Assembly: GCF_030269325.1 (NCBI RefSeq)
Contig: NZ_BSTD01000003.1
Span: 124,001-188,000 of the forward strand
DNA length: 64,000 bases
Direction of reading: 5' to 3'
Origin: Amycolatopsis sp. NBRC 101858
Lineage (GTDB): Bacteria > Actinomycetota > Actinomycetes > Mycobacteriales > Pseudonocardiaceae
Part shown: positions 51,792 through 60,634 of the stretch, one piece after another
Layout of the letters: each line of letters starts with the position of its first letter
Position numbering within the stretch: the first letter of the stretch is position 1
Notes under the pieces: model-generated
What the model was told of the DNA's origin: nothing
Database searches by the model: none
The model's input: only the letters and a program-made list of their open reading frames with translations
Program-made: the position numbers and the translations under genes

Positions 51792-51924
51792 ACCACCCTC
51801 CGTCCATCACCCCTGAGCCGATGACTGCTACTCCGCCCGACGATACCGGTCACCCCACCTCGGACCCCGCGTGACGCGCTATCACCCACTCGGGCTACGG
51901 TGCCTGTATTCACCTCTTCACCCC

Positions 51925-51954
51925 TTGACTGAATCTGTGATCTCGGCATACGGT
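51925..51954 (+). promoter_or_regulatory. Promoter-like TTGACT-N18-TACGGT before the Bil-like operon
   Basis: A -35 TTGACT (51925-51930) and -10 TACGGT (51949-51954, TANNNT) 18 bases apart, followed by the GGGAGG ribosome binding site of the Ubl gene at about 51987. This fits actinobacterial housekeeping promoters. Confidence 0.5.
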
Positions 51955-51997
51955 ACCGCCGTTCGGGTCGAGATTTTCAAGAAGCAGGGAGGTCACC

Positions 51998-52324
51998 ATG
52001 ACCGCAACCGAGGCAATCGAAGTCCTGGCGGAGCACCACGAGGCGGATGCCGATGACCGGCACCGCCGAGTAGTCACCGTGGACAACAAGGACAACGGCG
52101 AGCGGATCCGGCTGCGGGCGCCGCTCAAGGCGACCGTCGAGTCGGTCATCGAGCGGATGTACGCCGAGTTCCGGCTCACCCGGCATCCTCTCGACCGTCT
52201 CATCTGCCGCGGCAAGGGCGAGGACGTGTTCCCGCTCTCGGCCCTGTCACTCGAGCGGTACCTGCACCAGGGGCACTGCCCGAACCTGCACTGGTCCTTC
52301 GCCGGCGACACCGGCGGAGCCTGA
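51998..52324 (+). CDS. bilA: Ubiquitin-like protein, BilA-like
   Basis: A 108-residue protein with a basic, beta-rich core (RRVVTVDNKDNGERIRLRAPLKATVESVIERMYAEFRLTRHPLDRLICRGKGEDVFPLSALSLERYLHQG) consistent with a beta-grasp ubiquitin fold. The C-terminus ends DTGGA: a GlyGly followed by one residue, the kind of tail a JAB peptidase would trim to expose Gly for conjugation. ATG 51998 has GGGAGG five bases upstream. It heads an operon with E2-like, JAB and E1-like genes. Characterised BilA has two Ubl domains; this one is long enough for about one. Confidence 0.75.
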   Translation: MTATEAIEVLAEHHEADADDRHRRVVTVDNKDNGERIRLRAPLKATVESVIERMYAEFRLTRHPLDRLICRGKGEDVFPLSALSLERYLHQGHCPNLHWSFAGDTGGA

Positions 52325-52326
52325 CG

Positions 52327-52902
52327 GTGACCGTCCCGGTGTCCGCTGACCCGGAGGTCGCCACTGCGGTGTTCACCCAGCACGTGGCCGAGGTCAGCGC
52401 AAGTGCGCAGGCACGCGAACACGGCTGGGTGTTCACCCCGATCGACCCCCTGCACGTGGTCGTCACCCTGACGGCGACCCGGCCCGACGGCGGCCATGAC
52501 ACCTTCCATGTGAAGCTGGGTGCCGAGTTCTACGACGCCTTCCCGCCGACGACCTCCTTCGTCAGCCCGCCACGCGGAGAGGCGCCGGGCGTCCCGCCCC
52601 GCAACGGCTGGCAGGAGGCTTCGCCCGCGAGCCAGTGGATGCCGACCGTGACGGCGCAGACCGGGTTCGCGGTGCACCACAGCTACACCTATCCACCCGA
52701 AGCGTCCTGGCCGGACATGTATCGGCCACCGCGCCAGCTGGTGTGCTGCTCGATGACCTTCGAGTACTACATCTCCTCCCACACCCCGACCGACGGACAG
52801 CGCTGGACAAGCGGCCGGCACACCCTCGCCGCGACGCTCAACCGCATCCAGGACGCGCTGACCGACACCTACCTGGGACCTTCCGGTGCTGACGATTCCT
52901 GA
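52327..52902 (+). CDS. bilB: E2-like conjugating enzyme, BilB-like
   Basis: A 191-residue protein with UBC-fold features: the strand pair LHVVVTLTATRPDGGHDTFHVKLGAEFYDAFPPTTSFVSPP, where the FPP after a strand is typical, and a later cysteine pair C140-C141 in RQLVCCSMTFEYYISS as the likely active-site region. A C-terminal helix follows (RHTLAATLNRIQDALTDTYLG). The His-Pro-Asn box of eukaryotic E2s is not evident. GTG start three bases after the Ubl stop. Its role would be to pass the Ubl from E1 to a target. Confidence 0.75.
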   Translation: MTVPVSADPEVATAVFTQHVAEVSASAQAREHGWVFTPIDPLHVVVTLTATRPDGGHDTFHVKLGAEFYDAFPPTTSFVSPPRGEAPGVPPRNGWQEASPASQWMPTVTAQTGFAVHHSYTYPPEASWPDMYRPPRQLVCCSMTFEYYISSHTPTDGQRWTSGRHTLAATLNRIQDALTDTYLGPSGADDS

Positions 52903-53488
52903 ACCCGTGTGGCATGCCGTGCTTGACGCCTTCGCAACAGCTCCGCCGGGCCACGAACGCGTCGCCTACCTCGACGGCGTCCGGTTCCACGACGCGACCG
53001 GCGTCCGACACGGCGTCGCGACGACCGTCACGCTGCCTGACGCGCACACGACACCGGGGAACTACCAAGTGAGCGCCCGCGCGATGGAGCAGGCTGGCAG
53101 CCACTTCGAGGTCCTCGAGCTGGTCCGGCTCGCCCAGGTCCACACCCACGGCAACGACTGGGTGAACCACTCCCGGACCGACGACGGGCGGGCCTACAGC
53201 CAGATGGACGACGCCCTGTCCCTCGTCCTGCCGCACCACGCCGCCGGGCGGCCGACACCGTTTCAGGCCGGCGTGCACCTGCGCGGTCCACAGGGCTGGC
53301 GCCGTCTGCACCGCGACGAGCTGGAGAACCACGTCCGGCTGCTGCCGGGAACGATCGACCACCGGAGGCACCCGTGGAACGCCTGTCCGACCGGCACGAA
53401 GGAGACCTCGACGGACGCCTCCACCCCATCGACCACGTCGACGAGGTGGCCGTCGCGGTGGTGGTCGCGCCGGAAACTGCCCAGCTGA
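52886..53488 (+). CDS. bilC: JAB/JAMM metallopeptidase, BilC-like (deubiquitinase-type)
   Basis: A 200-residue zinc peptidase with the JAMM signature H-x-H-x7-S-x2-D: H86 and H88 in QVHTHGNDW, S96 and D99 in NHSRTDD. The upstream core is VRFHDATGVRHGVATTVTLPD. In Bil operons such enzymes mature and remove the Ubl. It overlaps bilB by 17 bases. The last roughly 40 residues are Ser/Thr/Arg/Trp-rich and overlap bilD by 115 bases in another frame, so that tail is probably a poorly conserved run-on. Confidence 0.82.
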   Translation: MLTIPEPVWHAVLDAFATAPPGHERVAYLDGVRFHDATGVRHGVATTVTLPDAHTTPGNYQVSARAMEQAGSHFEVLELVRLAQVHTHGNDWVNHSRTDDGRAYSQMDDALSLVLPHHAAGRPTPFQAGVHLRGPQGWRRLHRDELENHVRLLPGTIDHRRHPWNACPTGTKETSTDASTPSTTSTRWPSRWWSRRKLPS

Positions 53489-54885
53489 GTGAGACTCAGC
53501 ACACGGCGTGGATGCTCATCAACCTGCTGGCGCGAGCGCAGCGAGTCGTGCACCAGGTCAAGGTCAGCTGTCCGACCGACGTTGCCCTCACCGGCCGAAT
53601 CGTCCCGCTGGCGCCGCGCGACGTGGAGCTGGCGGAGGCGCTCGTCTCCGGCGGCGAGGCCGTCGGCGCGGTTCCAGTCACGCCCGGGTCGCCAGGGCGC
53701 GACGACGTAGTGCTCATCGTCGGCGCGACGCGGCTCGACGGCGTACCCGGCCGGCACGTCCGCGGACGTGGCTGGTGGGGCGGGGTCGGCGACAGCCCAA
53801 TCGAGCTGACCGGCGCACCGAACGACCTGCCGTTCGGCCCGTACGTCGCGGCCGCTCTCGCCGCGGCAGAGGTATTCCTGGACGTGCGCCTGCCGGCCGC
53901 GGCCGAGCGCCGCCCGACCTTCTACGGCTGGGACTGCTGGAAGTCGGCGCTCGTCGCCCACCCGGGCGAACTCACGCCCGCAGACCTCCGGAAAGTGGAC
54001 CTTTCCGGCACCGCGCTGGCCGGTGTGGGAGCGGTCGGCGCGGCCTGGGTGCACACGATCTGGGCGACGCCCGGCCTGATCGGCGACGTGACACTCGCCG
54101 ACGCAGATGCCAAAGGCATCACCACGTCGAACCTGAACCGGTGTGCCCTCTTCGGACACGCCGGTCTCGACCAGCCCAAGGCCGACGAGGCAGCGAGGCT
54201 CACCGCGGACAGCACCGTCACCTGGCGTCCCCACCACAGCCGCCTCGAGGAACTGCCCGATCTCCCGACGCTGCTCGTCTCCGCCGTCGACACGAACCGA
54301 GCCCGCGAAGCGCTCCAGCACCGCTACCCGCCGCGGATCCTGTCCGGAAGTACGCGGGACCTCCGGGCCGAAATCCTCTGCATTGGTCCCCCGGGCGTCG
54401 GCGCCTGCCTACGGTGCTACAACAAGCCGGAGTCATTCACCGGCGACGACGAGCTTCGCGCCCGGACACGCACCGGCGGCCCGGACGCCATCGCCGCTCT
54501 CGCCAAGACTGCCTCAGTACCGACCGCGGAAGTAGCCGACTGGGTAGAGCAAGGCAGCTGCGACGAAGTCGGCGCCCGCCTGCTGCGGACGCTGCGTGCC
54601 GCAGAACAGGGCAGAGAACCACCGCGCTTCGCCGTCGGCTTCACCTCGGTCATGGCCGGCGTGCTCCTCGCAGCCGAGACGATCAAGACACTCATCGGGA
54701 CACCGCTGACCTCCGACAGTCCGCGGTCAAACAACGTCACGTTCCAGTTCTTCGCGCCGGCCAGCAACATCAACGGCGCGGAACACCGCGCGAGGGACCT
54801 GTCGTGTGCAGCCTGCGCACCAACCAACCCGGCCACCGCCGTATGGCGGCGGCGCTTCGACGGGAAAGGCGGCGGACCGCGTTAA
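53374..54885 (+). CDS. bilD: E1-like ThiF-family activating enzyme, BilD-like
   Basis: A 503-residue adenylating enzyme. The Rossmann motif is AGVGAVGAAW at about 215-224, the adenylation motif TLADADAKGITTSNLNRC follows, then VSAVDTNRAREALQ. Zinc-binding pairs are CLRC at about 345-348 and CAAC at about 477-480. Cys396 in QGSCDE is a possible thioester Cys. A roughly 200-residue N-terminal domain precedes the Rossmann fold, as in other Bil E1 proteins. It would activate the BilA-like C-terminus with ATP. GTG start inside the bilC frame. Confidence 0.82.
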   Translation: MERLSDRHEGDLDGRLHPIDHVDEVAVAVVVAPETAQLSETQHTAWMLINLLARAQRVVHQVKVSCPTDVALTGRIVPLAPRDVELAEALVSGGEAVGAVPVTPGSPGRDDVVLIVGATRLDGVPGRHVRGRGWWGGVGDSPIELTGAPNDLPFGPYVAAALAAAEVFLDVRLPAAAERRPTFYGWDCWKSALVAHPGELTPADLRKVDLSGTALAGVGAVGAAWVHTIWATPGLIGDVTLADADAKGITTSNLNRCALFGHAGLDQPKADEAARLTADSTVTWRPHHSRLEELPDLPTLLVSAVDTNRAREALQHRYPPRILSGSTRDLRAEILCIGPPGVGACLRCYNKPESFTGDDELRARTRTGGPDAIAALAKTASVPTAEVADWVEQGSCDEVGARLLRTLRAAEQGREPPRFAVGFTSVMAGVLLAAETIKTLIGTPLTSDSPRSNNVTFQFFAPASNINGAEHRARDLSCAACAPTNPATAVWRRRFDGKGGGPR

Positions 54886-55334
54886 GCATGGCCTGAAGCT
54901 CGCGGTTGACCCATTCCGTCTCGGCGGTTGACCGTCAGCGCCTCGGGCTTCACGCGCTGCCCGACCTTGATCTTGCCCCCCCATCTGCTCGTAAGACGAC
55001 CCGTGCGCATCCTATTCGGCAAGCCGTCAGTTTTGTAGACCGATCGATGGAAAGAACCCCACTTTGTTGCGGTGCCGTTGATTCACTCCTCGCGACGCGG
55101 CATCGCGGACGAATTTTTCCGCGCGGCCGGGAAGTCATTGCATAGTTCGACCGGCTTGCCTAGCCTGTCTGCCAGCAGCCGGCCTGCGGAAGCCTGGGAC
55201 CGCGGACCCCCGGTGCGGTGACCCACCGCTGCCGTTCCTTTGTGCCAAAGATCTGCCCCCTGCGCTCTCAAGGATGTGAGCCGCATGGTGTTTTCCGCCG
55301 ATACGGGGGTTCCCGGCCGTCCGTCGAGAGGTCA
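54886..55334. other. About 0.45 kb intergenic, no recognised gene
   Basis: A minus-strand stretch (about 54890-55000) reads GGKIKVGQRVKPEALTVNRRDG but has no start or relatives I know. The stretch before the solute-binding gene is AT-richer. No clear promoter or repeat assigned. Confidence 0.4.
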
Positions 55335-56897
55335 ATGATGATCTACAAGAGACGTTTCGTGGCAACCGGACTCGCCATCGCGGCGACGCAGTTGCTCATC
55401 GCCTGCGGGACCGGCTCCGCCGGTGGGCCGGCCGGCACACCGAGCGCCAGGACTTCCGCCACCGTTCTCACGCTCGGCGAGCTTCGCACGCTCGACCCCG
55501 CCAAGATGGGCAACAACTTCGCCAGCGGCGGGGTCGTGGGCAATGCCCTGTTCGGCACGCTGCTGGTCGACGATCCGTCCTCAGGGGACATCCGGCCTTC
55601 GATGGGCGAAGCCTTCACCACCGCGGACGGGGGCCAGACCTTCGAGCTGAAACTGCTCGACAGGCTCGTCTTCACCGATGGAAGCCCGCTCGACGCCGAA
55701 GCCGTCAAGTACAACTGGGATCGGATGCGAGACCCCGCGACGGGATCGCCGTACCGATCGGACGCGTCGATGGTGGCCTCGACCACGGTCGTCGACCGGA
55801 CCAGGCTGCGGGTCACGATGACCCAGCCGGTGCCGAACTTCGCGCACTCGGTGGTGACCACGTCGATGAACTGGATCGCCTCTCCGGCCGCGCTCGCCGC
55901 CGGGGCGCAGGCATTCGACGCGAACCCAATCGGCGCCGGCCCCTTCACCTTGAAGGCGTGGCGCCGCGACGATGCCATGGAGCTGGTGAAGAACCCCAAG
56001 TACTGGGACGCTCCCAAGCCGTACCTCGACCACCTGACGCTGCGGCCGTCAGTCGACGCCGCGCAACGCGTGAACACCGTGACCAACAACGACGCCGACG
56101 CGGCCATCGAGTCGAACTGGCAGAACCTCAAGAAGGCCAACGAGGCCGGGCTGCAGACCATCATGCAGCCGCTCAGCGGCGGCAACTACATCGCCATGAA
56201 CATGCGCAGGGCGCCGTTCGACGACAACCGGGCGCGCGCCGCACTCGCCGCCGCGATCAATCCCCAGGCACTCAACGAGTCGGCCTTCGACGGCGCGGGC
56301 CTGCTGGTCGACACCCTCTTCACCACGATGTCCTCCTTCCACGCCGACATCCCGGCCAGTAGCCCCGACCGTGCCACCGCGCAGCGGCTGTTCGACGAGC
56401 TCGCCGCGGCCGGCAAACCGCTGTCCTTCACGTTCACGGTCACCTCGGCGACCGAAAACCGGGCACAAGCGGAGGCGATCCAGGCTCAGCTGCGCACGTT
56501 CCGCAATGTCTCCATCACGATCAAGACCGTCGAACTCGCGCAACTGCAGACCTTGCAGACGTCGCACGACTTCGACGCGACGGTCACCTCGGCGGCGTTC
56601 CTCGATCCCGAGCCGAGGTTGTGGACGGCTTTCCGGGGCGACTCTCCGTCCAACATGAGCGGCGTCGACGACCAGCAGCTCAACGCGGCCCTGCTCGCCG
56701 GGCGCACCACCACCACGGACGACCAGCGCCGAGCTGCCTACGACACCGTCCAGCAGCGCCTCGTCGACTTGCACCCGATGATCTGGATCGCGCGCACCGC
56801 GTGCGCGGCCATCGCGACCAAGACGGTCGGCGGGCTCATTCAGTACGGCTTCGGCTCGCTGCGTCCCGAAGAACTGTGGATCGGGGCTCAGCCGTGA
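55335..56897 (+). CDS. ABC-type solute-binding lipoprotein, family 5
   Basis: A 520-residue exported binding protein of the peptide/nickel/oligosaccharide family 5. Start ATG 55335 follows GAGAGG. The signal ends in lipobox LLIAC, with lipidated Cys about residue 24. Family motifs are visible: TLDPAKMGNN, LVFTDGSPLDAEAVKYNWDRM, GAGPFTLKAWRRDDAMELVKNPKYWD, LVDLHPMIWI. No permease or ATPase genes follow, so the rest of the importer is elsewhere or lost. The adjacent LacI, GH2 and MFS genes suggest an oligosaccharide ligand. Confidence 0.88.
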   Translation: MMIYKRRFVATGLAIAATQLLIACGTGSAGGPAGTPSARTSATVLTLGELRTLDPAKMGNNFASGGVVGNALFGTLLVDDPSSGDIRPSMGEAFTTADGGQTFELKLLDRLVFTDGSPLDAEAVKYNWDRMRDPATGSPYRSDASMVASTTVVDRTRLRVTMTQPVPNFAHSVVTTSMNWIASPAALAAGAQAFDANPIGAGPFTLKAWRRDDAMELVKNPKYWDAPKPYLDHLTLRPSVDAAQRVNTVTNNDADAAIESNWQNLKKANEAGLQTIMQPLSGGNYIAMNMRRAPFDDNRARAALAAAINPQALNESAFDGAGLLVDTLFTTMSSFHADIPASSPDRATAQRLFDELAAAGKPLSFTFTVTSATENRAQAEAIQAQLRTFRNVSITIKTVELAQLQTLQTSHDFDATVTSAAFLDPEPRLWTAFRGDSPSNMSGVDDQQLNAALLAGRTTTTDDQRRAAYDTVQQRLVDLHPMIWIARTACAAIATKTVGGLIQYGFGSLRPEELWIGAQP

Positions 56898-56936
56898 CCC
56901 CGGCACCGACTTGGACGACAGCAACGCGACGACCGG

Positions 56937-57914
56937 TCAAGTGGACGACCGTTCCACGATCCGGGGAGCTGCCGCCCCTGACGCGAGCTTGGCTTTCTGT
57001 CCACTCAGGACGTCGACGACCGCCGCGGCTCGCTGACGGGCCACCTCGTGCAGGTCGAAGCGAATCGTCGTAAGGGGCGGCTGGGCGAGCCGCGCGGTGG
57101 GGATGTCGTCGGCGCCGATGACGGCCAGGTCCTGCGGGGCGTTGAGCCCTCGCTCACGGATGCCGGCGAGAACCGCGATCGCCACGTCGTCGTTGAAGGC
57201 GCAGATACCCGTGACGGATTTCGAGGTCCAGATCGAAACGGCTTCGGCGGCCCCGGCGACCTCCATCGGCGTTTCCAGGACGACCGGCGGTGCGATCCCC
57301 GCCTCGGCACAAGCGTCCTCGACACCGTGCAGGCGGTCCGTTGCCATGGCGCGGAGCCCGGACAGCGCCGGTAGCGCGAAGCCCAGGCGACGATGCCCCT
57401 GTGCGACCAGGTGACGAGCCTGCATGAGGCCGATCGGGCGGCCGGCGGCCGGCTCCTCCCCCACGGACGGCAGCACGACGGCCGCGCCGGCCAGCCGGAG
57501 GGCCTCGACCGTGTCGTCGTCAAAAGGGTCGAAGCCCACGACGACCGAAGCGCCGACGGTCGCGCAGACGTCCGCCACCGGGTTGCCGTGCGCTCCGGCG
57601 AGGTGGGTCACCAAGGTGAGACCGCGGTCGGCCAGGGCCGCGGCGAGTTCCTCGACGAACCGGCTGATGCCCGCTCCGATCGGCAGGTCCGGAATGGACA
57701 GCAGGACGATGTCGCTCCGGCCGGCGGCCAGTGCCCGGGCGGAGGCGTGCGGCCGGTACTGCAGCCGGTCGGCAGCCTCCAGCACCCGCACCCGGGTCGC
57801 CTCGGGGATCGTCTGCCCAGGCCTGTCGTTGAGCACGAAGCTGACCGTTGTCCGTGAGACGCCGGCGGCGCGCGCCACATCCAGGCTGGTGACGCGCTTG
57901 GCGGATGAAGACAT
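56937..57914 (-). CDS. LacI-family transcriptional regulator
   Basis: A 325-residue sugar-responsive repressor. The HTH and hinge read VTSLDVARAAGVSRTTVSFVLNDRPGQTIPEATRVRVLEAADRLQYRPHASARALAAGRSD. The periplasmic-binding-like core follows (IVLLSIPDLPIG, DVCATVGASVVVGFDPFDDD, VTGICAFNDDVAIAVLAGIRERG, VIGADDIPTARLAQPPLTTIRFD). ATG 57914 follows GAGGGGG. It is divergent from the GH2 gene and should bind the tandem repeat in between. Confidence 0.92.
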   Translation of the reverse strand: MSSSAKRVTSLDVARAAGVSRTTVSFVLNDRPGQTIPEATRVRVLEAADRLQYRPHASARALAAGRSDIVLLSIPDLPIGAGISRFVEELAAALADRGLTLVTHLAGAHGNPVADVCATVGASVVVGFDPFDDDTVEALRLAGAAVVLPSVGEEPAAGRPIGLMQARHLVAQGHRRLGFALPALSGLRAMATDRLHGVEDACAEAGIAPPVVLETPMEVAGAAEAVSIWTSKSVTGICAFNDDVAIAVLAGIRERGLNAPQDLAVIGADDIPTARLAQPPLTTIRFDLHEVARQRAAAVVDVLSGQKAKLASGAAAPRIVERSST

Positions 57915-58048
57915 GGCCCCCTCGTCACCTGGTGCCGCTCCGGTCGGCGGCAGCTGATCGCTGAGCCCACAGATTAGCTCGCACCAGCCCACCATGACGG
58001 CCGTGAGCCACTCCCTGGTGCTCTCCGGGGCACCCTGCTACTTTACAA

Positions 58049-58074
58049 ACGCGCGTTAGTGACGCGCGTTAGTG
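58049..58074. promoter_or_regulatory. Tandem 13-bp repeat, putative LacI operator
   Basis: ACGCGCGTTAGTG occurs twice head to tail. Each copy carries the palindromic core ACGCGCGT. It lies just after a TACTTT -10-like element (58039-58044) of the GH2 gene, where a repressor would block transcription. Confidence 0.65.
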
Positions 58075-58110
58075 ATAGCGATCCGGGACCTCTGACCGAA
58101 AGGTACGGAC

Positions 58111-60567
58111 GTGAGGACGAACGTCAACGACGGCTGGAGCCACCGTCGCAAGGTCAGCCCGTTCCAGGAGCTGGCCGGTGCTGACATCGGGGACTGGGCC
58201 GCCGTGGTGCTCCCCCACGACGCCGTGCTCACGACCGCCCGGCACGAGTCCGTCGAGGGCGGCCACACCAACGGCTACTTCGCGGGCGGGGCGTTCCAGT
58301 ACCGGCGGACGTTCGCGGTGCCGGAAGCGGACCGGGGCAAGCGGATCCTGCTCGAGTTCGACGGCGTTCACCGCGACGCGATGGTGTACGTCAACGACGC
58401 GCTGGCCGGCCAGCACGCCTTCGGGTACTCGCGCTTCGCGGTGCGCATCGACCCGTACCTGCGCTTCGGCGCCGAGAACGAGGTGCGCGTGGAGTGCCGC
58501 ACCCACCTGGACAGCCGCTGGTACGCCGGGGCCGGGATCTACCGCGACGTGCACCTGATCACCAAGGAGCCCCTGCACATAGCGCACGACGGCGTCCGAG
58601 TCACCACCCCCGACATCGACGACGAACGCGCGATCGTCGAGGTGGCGGCCACCGTGGAGAACGCCACCGGCCTCACCGTGACAACGGTGCTGAACGTCGC
58701 GGTCCTCGACGCCGAGGGCGTGAAGGTCGCCACCGGCCGGTCGCCGGTGACCCTGCTCCCCGGCGGATCCGGCGTCGTCCGGCGGCGCCTGTACGTCGAG
58801 CGCCCGCGATTGTGGGACGTCGACGAGCCGAACCTATACACCATGCGGCTGGAGCTGTCCGACGGCGGTGCGGTCCGCGACAGCGAGCGGATCACCTTCG
58901 GGATCCGGTCCCTGCAGCTCGATCCCCGCCGCGGCCTGCGCATCAACGGCCGCGAGGTGAAGCTGCGCGGCGCCTGTGTCCACTCCGACAACGGTCCTCT
59001 GGGCACCGCCGCGATCGGCCGCGCGGAGGAGCGCAGGGTCGAGCTGCTCAAGGCCGCCGGGTTCAACGCGATCCGCAGCTCGCACAACCCGTTGTCCAGC
59101 GCGATGCTGGCAGCCTGTGACCGGGCCGGGATGCTCGTCATGGAGGAGACGTTCGACGTGTGGACCTCCGGCAAGACCGACTTCGACTACGCCTTCGACT
59201 TCCCGAAGTGGTGGGAGCTCGACGTCGAAGCCTTGGTCGCCAAGGACTTCAACCATCCCAGTGTGATCTTCTACTCGATCGGCAACGAGGTCCCCGAGGC
59301 CGGGAACCCGTTCGGCGCCCACTGGGGCCGTCGCCTCGCAGAGAAGGTGCGTTCGCTGGACGAAACCCGGTTCGTCACCAACGGGATCAACGGGTTCGTC
59401 GCCGCGTTGGACATGGTGCTGGACGGGATGCGGGAGCGCAGGGCGGCCGCCGCCGAAGCGGCGGAAAGCGGTGGCGGCGTCAACACCATGATGAGTGACT
59501 TCGGCGCGGTGATGGGCGCCATCCAGGCCTCCCCACCCGTCACCGCCCGCACCGAGGAGTCGTTCGCGGTGCTGGACGTGGCGGGCATGAACTACGCCGA
59601 CTCCCGCTACGAGCCGGACCGGGAGCAGTTCCCCGACCGGATCATCGTCGGTACCGAGACCTGGCCGACGTCGATCTCGGGCAACTGGGCCCTGGTCAAG
59701 GCCAATCCCCACGTGATCGGCGACTTCACCTGGACGGGCTGGGACTACCTCGGCGAGACCGGCCTCGGCGTGGTCGGCTACCGCGACGAGAACGGGGCCG
59801 GCGGCGGCTCGCTGTCCACCGGCTACCCGGGCTTGACGGCCTGGTGCGGCGACATCGACATCACCGGCCACCGCCGCCCGGTCTCGTACTACCGGGAGAT
59901 CGTGTTCGGCCTGCGCGCCGCGCCCTACATCGCGGTGTTCCGTCCCGAGCACCACGGCCGCGACGTGGCCGTCGCGTCGCCTTGGGCCTGGAGCGACGCG
60001 ATCGCCAGTTGGACGTGGGAAGGCCATGAGGGCAAGCCCGTCCGGGTCGAGGTCTACAGCGACGCCGACGAGATCGAGCTGCTGCTCGACGGCGAGGTCG
60101 TCGGCCGGTCGAAGGCTGATGACGATGATCGCTTCCGGACGACGTTCGAGGTGACCTACCGACCGGGGACGCTGACCGCGGTGGCCCACACCGCTGCCGG
60201 GATTTCCGGCGACTGCACGTTGACGACGGCCGGCGGCGATCTGGTCCTGCGGGCCGATGCCGACCGCGCCCTCTTGCGCGCCGACACCGCCGACCTCGCC
60301 TTCGTCGCACTCACCCTGACCGATGAGGCCGGCAACCTGCACAACGGCCGCGACCGCGCCGTCACGGTCACCGTGTCCGGGCCCGCCGTGCTCCAGGCGC
60401 TGGGCAGCGCGGAACCCGTCACCGAGGAAACCTTTTCCGCGCGTGAGCACCGGACGTTCGACGGCCGTGCGCTCGCCGTGGTCCGGCCCACCGGCGCCGG
60501 TGCGATCACCGTGACCGCCGAGGCACCGGGCTGCCCGCCCGTGAACCTCGACCTCACCGCCCGCTGA
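58111..60567 (+). CDS. Glycoside hydrolase family 2 (beta-galactosidase-like)
   Basis: An 818-residue intracellular GH2 enzyme. Order: jelly-roll sugar-binding domain (1-165, with WAAVVLPHDA, YRRTFAVPEADRGKRILLEFDGVHRDAMVYVN, DSRWYAGAGIYRDVHL), immunoglobulin-like domain (170-270), TIM barrel (270-580) and C-terminal beta domains. The acid/base Glu is about E393 in SIGNEVPEAG and the nucleophile about E516 in VGTETWPT. No signal peptide, so it acts on imported sugar. Start GTG 58111. The specificity (galactoside, glucuronide or mannoside) is open. Confidence 0.9.
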   Translation: MRTNVNDGWSHRRKVSPFQELAGADIGDWAAVVLPHDAVLTTARHESVEGGHTNGYFAGGAFQYRRTFAVPEADRGKRILLEFDGVHRDAMVYVNDALAGQHAFGYSRFAVRIDPYLRFGAENEVRVECRTHLDSRWYAGAGIYRDVHLITKEPLHIAHDGVRVTTPDIDDERAIVEVAATVENATGLTVTTVLNVAVLDAEGVKVATGRSPVTLLPGGSGVVRRRLYVERPRLWDVDEPNLYTMRLELSDGGAVRDSERITFGIRSLQLDPRRGLRINGREVKLRGACVHSDNGPLGTAAIGRAEERRVELLKAAGFNAIRSSHNPLSSAMLAACDRAGMLVMEETFDVWTSGKTDFDYAFDFPKWWELDVEALVAKDFNHPSVIFYSIGNEVPEAGNPFGAHWGRRLAEKVRSLDETRFVTNGINGFVAALDMVLDGMRERRAAAAEAAESGGGVNTMMSDFGAVMGAIQASPPVTARTEESFAVLDVAGMNYADSRYEPDREQFPDRIIVGTETWPTSISGNWALVKANPHVIGDFTWTGWDYLGETGLGVVGYRDENGAGGGSLSTGYPGLTAWCGDIDITGHRRPVSYYREIVFGLRAAPYIAVFRPEHHGRDVAVASPWAWSDAIASWTWEGHEGKPVRVEVYSDADEIELLLDGEVVGRSKADDDDRFRTTFEVTYRPGTLTAVAHTAAGISGDCTLTTAGGDLVLRADADRALLRADTADLAFVALTLTDEAGNLHNGRDRAVTVTVSGPAVLQALGSAEPVTEETFSAREHRTFDGRALAVVRPTGAGAITVTAEAPGCPPVNLDLTAR

Positions 60568-60634
60568 CCCAGCGCCCACGCAGTTCCCGGCTCCACAGCT
60601 GCCAAGACGATGGTGATCGAGACAAAGGAGTCCG

